From NCBI GenBank assembly GCA_015039315.1, contig WIDE01000111.1:43943-107942 (forward strand): 64,000 bases of DNA, given 5' to 3'. This stretch comes from Clavulina sp. PMI_390 (Eukaryota; Basidiomycota; Agaricomycetes; Cantharellales; Hydnaceae). The notes below the pieces were generated by a model. The model ran no database searches, had not been told where the DNA came from, and worked only from the letters and a program-made list of their open reading frames with translations. Positions 55,954 to 64,000 of this stretch are shown here, one piece after another (position 1 is the stretch's first letter; the number at the start of each line of letters is the position of its first letter). The translations under genes were made by a program, and so were the position numbers.

Positions 55954-58900
55954 ATGGCACAACCACCACCAAAGTCGCGCAATGTAGCACCTCTCCTAAA
56001 CCCTTTCGAGCAAATGCCCACGAGCGATTTCGACGCGTTCGTGACAGACATATCGAGCGCGATTCGTTTCGCACTTAACCCTCGCACATCCTCGACGCCC
56101 TCACAAGCGCGCACCGCGAGCCCTGCATCAACTTCTTCCTTCACCGCTTCTGCGCCTAATAGTGGTTATGCCCGTTCAAGATTGGGTGATCCGACGTCAC
56201 TTTCTGGTGGTGGGATGCGGCGCGGCGTTGACCCCGCGACGCTATATCAAAAACCATCTTCTACAAACCCTCCTCATGCTTCCTCTGCTATACCCTTGAA
56301 TGCCCAATCTGCTACGAACCAAAATAGAGGCAGTGGACCCTCGTCCCAAGTCGTCGATCTGACGCTCAGCGACTCCGAGTCTGACAACGACGCTGACGAG
56401 CCCGACGACAACTATAATGGCGACGATGGTTACGCCATGTCCGTCGATGCTCCCGAGGATGCCCCTCTAAATTTTGACAACGACGAAGATGAACAAGTTG
56501 ATGACGACGAGGAAGAGGAAGAAGAAGAGGATGACTCATTGCTCGACGACACGTTCGAGATGCAAGCTCCGCGCTATCATGCCTCCGCCAAGGGAAAAGG
56601 TCGCGCACCCGACGAAGGGCCAGGCGTTAGTGCTCTGCGTGGCATCACAGCGCGTATGTCTTCAGAGGCTCTTCTTGCTCCCAAAAAGCCTGCCCCTCCG
56701 CTTTCTGACTCTGAAGAAGATGACGAAGAAGAGGAAGAGGAGGAGGAAGATCAGCGTGGAGAGGAAGAAGAATTTGGAGACGGGGAACTCATCACTTATG
56801 AAGGCAGGATGTACATCCGTCGTCCGAAGAGACGCTCTGTCTCGTGGGATGACGGAGAGGGTGATGAGGGGGATGGGTATGAGTACGAGGAAGTACATGT
56901 TCGTGGGAATGCGGACGACGGCGACGACGATGAGGAAGAAGAGGAGGCGGACGGCGATGCTGACCCTGACGTTATCGATGCAGAAGGCGAGGAGGAAGAG
57001 GGCTATGCGGAGAGCGAGAACATCTTTCCTCCTGATGCCACCGCTCAAGACGCGTATATCAACGACGAAGACGACTTTGTTCAATCGTCTTCGGACGAGG
57101 CTGATAACGAGGAGCCCGCTATCCAGTATCCCACTGTCCCTTCCGCCTCCACTGCTGCTCCTGCTGATCCTGAAGTCATCAGCATCGGCTCCTCTTCTCC
57201 CTCTCCCTCTCCCGAACAAAGCGATGCTGAGCGTGATGGCGATGAGGAAGAGGAGGGAGACGACGGGTACGCTACTGAAGAGGAAGCTGCCCAACCTTCC
57301 GATTCTCTCTACCAATTCAGCAGGTCCTTTGACGACTCTGAACTGCGCTCTCAGCCCCAACACCACCCGCAATCGCAAATACAGTACCCCGATCTACCCC
57401 TGCATCTGCACAATATCGCCGATGCCCCCATGCAAATGCCCATGCCTATGCCAATGTCCTTTGACGAGATCGCGTCGTATATCCCCTTTGATCATGAGCA
57501 TGGCGATGAGGCTATTGATGCGGAGCCGATTGGGGACGTGACGTTCCAGCAACAGTTTGCGGAGGGCGTCGAGCTCGATCCTCTGGCTGCGCCATTCGAG
57601 CAGGAAGAGGAAGCGGACGAAGTAGATGAGGGGGAGGGTGATATGCTTCCTGAGGAGCTGCTTGTTCCACCTGCAGGGTGGGCACCCGTTGGAGAGGAAG
57701 AACACTCCGGAGGTTAGTTTTGCTCTATGGATCAGTTCGGAATTCTTTCTCCTCCATACTGACGCGTTCGCATTCGGTTTGTATAGGAGAACTGCTTTTC
57801 CCCCAGCCGCATGGACTGCACAACGACCTTGTCGGACCCGCGGCCTTCCCTGGTATGTCTCACTTTCCACCGTTTTGCTCAGTTGGTCATTCCCATATTG
57901 ACCCACGTATTGGTTTGTGCAACAGTGACGAGCCCAACTGTGTTCTTGCATGGAATCTTGGATCCTTCGCTGCTTACTCCAATGGATTCGGAACCAGAGC
58001 AAATTGCGTCCGAAGAGGAGGACCGAGCAGCATCTCCGCTTGGAGTCGTGGAACAGCCTAGCGTATTTGGTTCGGTTCTCTCTCCGATGCCTATCAATGA
58101 GGAGGACGAACTTGATATCGAGAACCAGGAAGGCGATGAGACTCCAACTGATCACGTCGTTGATATCACCTCGTCTCCGCCTACGGAATCCACCGCCCTC
58201 CCTCTCCCAGATCCTACCCTCCCTCCTCAGCCGACGGAGTTCAAAACTCCTGCTATTCCTCCCCATATGAGACATCTCTACCCACCTGAACCGTCAACAA
58301 GCTTGGACGTCCAACCTGCTGTGTCACCCAAGCTGGTCAAGTCATCGTCCAGTCTATTTGCTGACGAGGAACCCATCGACTTCAACCCACCTGAACTCCC
58401 TGATCCGACTCTCCCTCCACCACCCACACACCTCCCTCCTCCTAGCATCCCTTCGTCGCTGAAGGTGCTCAGTGACGAGGAACAGCGAGACCCAAGTGTG
58501 GTTGCTGAGCCACCTGCGACACCTCTCGATCTCGAGCCTCCCGTGCCTTCCTGGAAGCTATCAGGTGATGATGGGATGGGCTCGGATGATGCTGTTCTCC
58601 CTGATCCGAGAGCACCTCCTCCGCCTACGCATCTTCCTATGCCGGACGTCGCTCTTCCGGTTGAGCCCAGCTCTTCGTCGGTGGTGGTGCAGCCTCCGTC
58701 CCCTCACGAGGTTGAGCCTGAGCCTCGATCTGCGACCAATTCTTCAGATCTAGCGACGGAGGAGCACGCGCTGGAGACCTCGGAGAGGCTCATGTCGATG
58801 TCCCCCGAGAGGCAAGTTGCCCCTGACATAGAGTTCAACTCGGACGTGGAAGATGACGAGGCTGAATTCCCTACTGCAAGCAGCACGACCGCTATGCCTC

Positions 58901-61533
58901 CCAACTCTCCTCCCCCTGAACATTCGACGCCTGACCGCGCAGCACGGATGACGAGCCCTGCGCTAACGGCTGCGAGGCGCATGCCGCTCAGTGCGCGTAT
59001 CGAGACGTTGAGGAAGGTCTCGGGATCTGTGTCGGGTTCGTCACCTCCTAGTTCGCCTGTGACGAGCCCTGTGAAGGCTCTTGCTAGTATGGTGGAAGAG
59101 GAGGGTGAAGAGGAAGATAAGGTGACAGATGGGAGGATGAGTGTGGATCCTTCTCAGTCTCTTGAGGCTGAACCTGTCCCTGTCGATGCGAGTGGGGACG
59201 TGGAAGAGCCTGAGAGCGCGACCCCGAAAGCATCTGCTCAGGCGCTTCCTGATGTCCAGTTGACTGATGCTGAGATGGAGGTGGAGCCTCAACAAACGGA
59301 GACTACTGTTCGAACAGGGTGTGTAGTCGCATTGACGCTCAACTTGTGGGGATCGTGTACTAACTGGTTTTTCTTCATTCTTAGAAGCGCCTCCGCCTCC
59401 GAGATCGATGCTCTACTGTCGCCCGATGATGGGATTCCTCAACCTGATCCTGGGCACGCCGAGATCCCATGGCTTAGTGTCACCGATGCCCCACCCGAGA
59501 TTGACACTAGCGACGCCGCACTCAAGCAAGCCCTTGCATCCGAGACGCCCACTCCATCAGAAATCGGTCTTGATCATGGCACATTCAAAGTTCCTTCTTC
59601 CCCTCTGAGTGCCTCTGTCTCCCCTTCACAGTCCGTCGTGTCAGAAGCCAATAGCAGCTCTGGGACACTACGTCGCTCGACGCGCAAACGGAAACGCGTC
59701 GAGTCCAGCTTGCCTTCACTTTCAGCAGCGGGGAGTCAGCTGTTGCGCAAGTCGCGCTCGAAGCGCAAGTTGACACACACAAACTCGTCGTCGAATGGCC
59801 ATTCGCCGAGTCAAGATGATGACATGAGTGATTCGCGATCGAGTGCGGGGTCTTCGATTTCGAGATCATCGAGGCTTACTGCGTCCGCGGCGGCTTCGAG
59901 TCTTTCCCACCGTCGTTCGAGGTCAAAGCTCATCCAACCTATCGTTCTCGTCCCTGCCATCCACCATTTCCATACGCATGGGCACAACCACAACCATAAC
60001 CACACACACAATCATGGTTCCTCGGCCCAGACTGGCACTAATGGACACGCGAGCGCGTCATTGACTCCAACGTCAGCGTCGGCGGCTCGTCCTGGACATT
60101 CGCGTTCTTCCAGCGTGACGTCCGCCTCGCAGCCTAGCCTGAATAGCTCGCAGCATGTCACGCGGTCTCAGTGTCGCTTCCATCGCGTTTCCGCACCAGG
60201 TCTCGTCCCTGGGACATCTGTTTACTTCATCGTTCCTGGATGCTCGCTCAGTGCAACGGAAGTGATGGAGAGGGAGCATATGGTCGACTGTGGTATCGCT
60301 TCAGACGAGGACAACCTGAACAAGATCTTGATCACGGACGTCAACGCCAGTGGACTCGATGCGCAGCTTGCGAGCGCACTGAGGAAATTGGTCGGCATTG
60401 ATCTGATTCACGAAGGCGTCTGCGGATACTTGCCTGCACCAGAGAGCAAGGACGATGGCGAAGCTGAAGGTGAAGAGTCAGCTGAGGCGGTGGAAGCTGA
60501 AGCTCTTGAGAAAGACCTCATCCCCGATTCAGAGCATCTTGATACGCCTCTTGCCGACGAAACAACGCCCCAGCTTGACGAACTAGACGACTCTCCCGAG
60601 GCTCCACTATCCCGTGAAAAAGCCCAGACATCTCTTTCGTCGATTCATCGTCCTGATGATGCAACATCCTCCGGACCTTCCTCCCCCACAAAGTCAGCCT
60701 CCTCTTCCCCTCATCAGCGGAAACGGCACCCCCGTAAATCAGCCCCCAATAACGACCTGGCCGACTACGTGCCCTCCGGCGAAGAAAACTCGTCTGACGA
60801 TGACGCATCAAAGCCGAAACGCCGCAAGGCTCGGAAGAGCGAGCCAGTCGACCTTGCTGCTTCTTCGATGGATCCTGCTGGCCTCCTCGGAGGTGCGAGC
60901 AGGACCACGTCACACACCCAGGCTACGTCCGAAGCTCCACTCGACGGCTCAGAAGTCGGAGCGATTGCCACAGATGATCAAGATGCAAAGCCGAAGTCGC
61001 CAGTGACGACACGCCGTCAGCCACGCGGTCGCAAGCGACAACGACACAGTGATGCGCTTGCGTACCGGCCGTCAAAGTCTGATGTGGATGATTCAGATGA
61101 CTCGCACAGCGATGGAGGTGCTGCACTGAAATCGCGGAAGATCAAAAAGCCGCGAAGTAGTGCCGCGACTGCTGCTGGTGGACGGAAGGCGAAGACCAGA
61201 GGAACCGTTGAGGGTGCCGTCAGTCCTACTTCTCCTAGCTCTGCTGCCGCAATCGGCACTGATGCAAACGGTGACTCCGAGAGAGATGAGCCAACAGCCA
61301 CACGCCCAAGTGACGAGGAGACAATGGAGATTGATGACACTGTGCTGGAAGCTGGTGATATTCTGACTCCAGTCTCTAAAGCGTCCTTTGAGGCTGCATC
61401 CGAGGTGGACGCAGAGTCACAAGAAGTAGTGGGAGCAGAGATGGATGTGGATGTAGATGAACCTCCAAGGAAGAAGTCGAGGTGGTGGCGACCTCAAACT
61501 TTATTCCCGATGTTTGGTGGACGGCGATCATGA
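55954..61533 (+). CDS. Long acidic low-complexity, probably nuclear protein
   Basis: The first ATG is at 55954 (MAQPPPKSRNVAPLLNPFEQ); upstream in-frame codons lack an ATG. Splicing out introns near 57715-57787, 57852-57931 and (in frame) 59320-59389 gives about 1770 residues. The N-terminal third has long Glu/Asp runs (56490-56540, 56710-56770). The middle has repeated proline motifs of the form LPDPTLPPPPTHLPPP, an RRSTRKRKRVE basic signal near 59670, and a His/Asn-rich run near 59965-60010. A more ordered block, QCRFHRVSAPGLVPGTSVYF then CSLSATEVMEREHM, NKILITDVNASGLDAQLASA and DLIHEGVCGYLP (60170-60430), may be the conserved domain. Then basic islands KPKRRKARK and KSRKIKKPRS, ending RWWRPQTLFPMFGGRRS. 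I cannot name the family; the charge pattern and basic signals suggest a chromatin or nucleolar role. Confidence 0.75.
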
Positions 61534-62370
61534 AACTATTCATCTCATTCTGATTTGATCGTAGAGAGTTGATCTATTTTTTTTTTTCATCTAATTTCGC
61601 GCATTCCTTACATCTTGTCTTTCTTCGAGAGTTCGTGCAACCATTTATGATCACGCTAATGGTCAAATTCGGCCATACCAGAAGCCGACCCAATTGAGAA
61701 CCGTACACGGAATTGTGAGAAACTACTAGAACAAAGGCTCCATCTGTGAAGGCTGGGTTCCCGTTTATGACCCACCATTTATGCTTTCATTGAGATGAGA
61801 GAACTTCGGCTATCACAAACCCAACACCTTCCCTTGAGGAAGAGTTGTTCATCGAGACTCGGACACCCAGACCCCACACCCGAACCTCACACCACGCTAC
61901 ATAATGATACAACCGCGGGGAGAATCATTCTCATCCTACTGGCCAGATACTACATCATTTGGCATAGGGTCACTAGAGATACGACCTTCGTGTGAGGAAG
62001 TATCTTGGACTGTTCCTAGAGCTGCGGCGTCACTCGGAGAACCTGGAGAAAGGTTATTCAAGTCCTAGAGATACAGATCAGACGGTGTGCTGACGCTGCG
62101 GGTGTTTGAGGCAAGAGGTGCGTACATCACATAGCTGATCAATCTGAGCAATCTTCTCCTGCCCCAAAGACCATGTTGAGTGAGATGTCATTCCACAGAA
62201 TGTTTAGTCATTGGAAAACTCTTACCTCTTCACTGCTTGGAGCTGCAAAATCCTGTACGGCTGCAGTTCCGACCTCCTGCCTTCCACCCTGCCTGTCAGA
62301 GCCAGTGGTAGGGCAAGAAATCCTTGGAGGACGAGATTGTTCTGGTATCATGAAAAAAAAAAACAATAAG
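61534..62370. other. Intergenic, no gene recognised
   Basis: The region begins with a T-run at 61578-61586 that probably belongs to the 3' UTR of the acidic protein. No coding signal is apparent; short frames only. Confidence 0.45.
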
Positions 62371-64000
62371 TTACAGGAAATCATGCATATTCATCTCCAG
62401 CCTACCTAGGTGTTCAGAGAAAACACCCGAAGCATGTTGTGGAATTATAATTCTCAAGCGCTCAAGCACTTGAGAAGCCGAGATTCGGGTTTCTGGACCT
62501 TGCACCCACATCGAGGTTAGCAATTCCCAAAATTCAGTACCCGCGTCGACGGATAACAGGGCTGGGGGAGGGCGAGGCTGTTGTGGCCGTCTGTTGTCAA
62601 GGTAATCCTCCTTTACCTCTATATCATCCATATCATTCAAGGGCTTTTCACCAGTCCAGATGTTGAAGAAGATCATGGAGAGAGAGAAAATGTCGCTTGA
62701 TGGGTTCGTACAATTACACCTCCTAAGTTCAAATTCAAATCCTAGAAAAAAAGTCATTGATTTCACCGGCTTACGCGGAAATTTTGTAGAATTACCAGAT
62801 TGCACCAAGATCTCTGGCGCCTGAAATCAAGTTCTCCCACCCCTCTTGATCATAGGATGAGTTTGAGTTATTTGATGGCGAATGCGTACCAAGCCGAAGT
62901 CACAAATTTTGGGGTTACCAGACTTATCAACCAGGACATCAGCCTGTTCAAATCTCAGTTCAAGACGATCATGAAAAAAATCAAAAGGTAGTTACAGGGT
63001 GAAGATCTCCATGGACAACAATGGGTTTCCGTGAGTGTAGATAGTTCGCTGCGGCAGCTAAACCAAGGGACTGAGTGGATCCGGTGAATATTGGTAACCC
63101 AAAGGGAGACCCCTAGGATGATCTTAGGTCAAACTTACAATACGTTCAAATTGTTCAGACCTGAGTTTTTGATGTGATAGTAGGTTCTCTAGTGTGCTGC
63201 TGGCCAGGTACTCAGTAATTATGGCAGGAGGTGAATCAGGTTCTTCATAATATATGCCCAAGAAAGGAGCAATGTTGGAATGTTGTAGTAGTGAATGATG
63301 AACACTTTCACTATGAAAACGCTGAGCGCGGATTTAGCTTACTCAATGTAGAACTACTTGATAAGTATAGCTTACTTGAATGATCTTTCGCCCCTCTACT
63401 GTTTTCGAATCCTTTTTACTAGAGAGGGAAAGCCGCACTACCATATCGCGTCCCCCATATTTTCCATAGAAGACATTCGCTTCGCCTTCATGTTCCACCG
63501 AACGGCTCCGGTCGCATACCACATTTTCCAATATTAAAGCACGGGGGACGGCGCATAACTCAGAACATGCGTCTTGTAGGATTCTCAGCTGCTCTGCAAA
63601 TTGTTCAGAGTTATTAGGTAGATTTTTAAGAAGCTAAGGGTACAGAAGAGGTGATTAGGCGCTGTCCATCGTGGAGAGTGGTCCAATGCACACCGAATAC
63701 ATGTGATCTAACGCCAAAAACTCTAGACAGGATCCAGTCTCTACTCGAGTAGAGACTGGGACCCCCTTGAATAGGCCACTATGAGTGTTTTACTGAATTG
63801 CTCGCTTAGCTCTGTAACCATCCGACCGAGGCGGCGGAGTGGCTCCACGTCGAGCTGCAGGCCATCAACACCACTAACACAACCTCCCACTTTATCATCC
63901 ATGCTCAAAAGCAATCGGCCAGTAGTCAAGAAATACTGTAAAAAGGAAAAATAGTCACGTTACCTGTAGGGGATTGGGCGCACGGAGAGACTTGGGAAGT
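62371..64000 (-). CDS. Protein kinase (TKL/RTK-like), 5' end beyond the window
   Basis: Reading the - strand from the window edge, an N-terminal helical part (VGGCVSGVDGLQLDVEPLRR, LGRMVTELSEQFSKTL) precedes the kinase domain. Its elements are EANVFYGKYGGRDMVVRLSL (glycine-loop region, 63480; VAxK replaced by VVRL), HHSLLQHSNIAPFLGIYY and PPAIITEYLASSTLENLL (63200). Next are YLHSRKPIVVHGDLHP (HGD catalytic loop, 63010), DVLVDKSGNPKICDFGLVRI (DFG, 62900), SDIFSLSMIFFNIWTGEKPL (62690) and FWELLTSMWVQGPETRISAS, ending MHDFL and TAA. HGDLHP and DFG are intact. The usual ATP-site lysine is not evident (MVVRLSL), so activity needs confirmation. Agaricomycete genomes hold many such kinases. The first exon is outside the window. 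Confidence 0.8.

Noticed and set aside
56474..57541. 355-codon frame overlapping the acidic protein
   Set aside because: It is Lys/Arg/Met-rich only because the true frame encodes Glu/Asp runs; no domain and no splice support.

Overview
This is nuclear DNA from a filamentous basidiomycete fungus, most likely an Agaricomycete. The genes are broken by many 45-80 bp GT-AG introns. Several products are typical of the group: a CaaX lipopeptide pheromone precursor, a CBM1 cellulose-binding secreted protein, a DUF1479 protein and a TKL-like kinase. A Rhizoctonia/Ceratobasidium-type genome is my best guess, but that is inference. All gene models below were spliced by eye, so exon edges are predictions.

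Layout. 206-3886 (+) is the COPII coat gene SEC24 with an N-terminal WW domain. 4673-4801 (+) is a 42-residue mating-pheromone precursor ending in CVIA. 5693-7716 (+) is a DUF1479 gene, followed by a decayed copy of its last exon. 8644-9649 (-) is signal peptidase subunit SPC2. About 10363-11826 (-) is a secreted CBM1 protein. 13277-17634 (+) is an RRM + YTH RNA reader. 18264-21975 (+) is an SPX-EXS (SYG1/XPR1) phosphate transporter. 22187-23976 (+) is a Ser/Pro-rich unknown. 24558-26681 (-) is a NAPE-PLD-like metallo-hydrolase. 27146-27734 (-) is a 101-residue dsRNA-binding protein. 28318-31338 (+) is a LIM (paxillin-like) protein. 32121-33225 (+) is a coiled-coil unknown. 33555-34942 (+) is a D-2-hydroxyacid dehydrogenase.

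The most unusual part is 36116-51105: four head-to-tail copies of a membrane-anchored, bimodular amidohydrolase gene. The first copy is broken and abuts an assembly gap; the other three look intact. Each protein has an N-terminal module with metal-binding motifs and a C-terminal module that looks like a second amidohydrolase without the HxH metal site.

51376-52964 (+) is a DEK_C + SWIB chromatin protein. 54019-55602 (-) is oligoribonuclease, with a possible mitochondrial presequence. 55954-61533 (+) is a long acidic, low-complexity, probably nuclear protein. 62371-64000 (-) is the 3' part of a protein kinase running off the window.

Most of these are housekeeping genes with no operon-like link. 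The regions of real interest are the amidohydrolase array, the lone pheromone gene, the split YTH protein and the small dsRBD protein. I saw no CRISPR array, rRNA gene, convincing tRNA gene or intact transposon.
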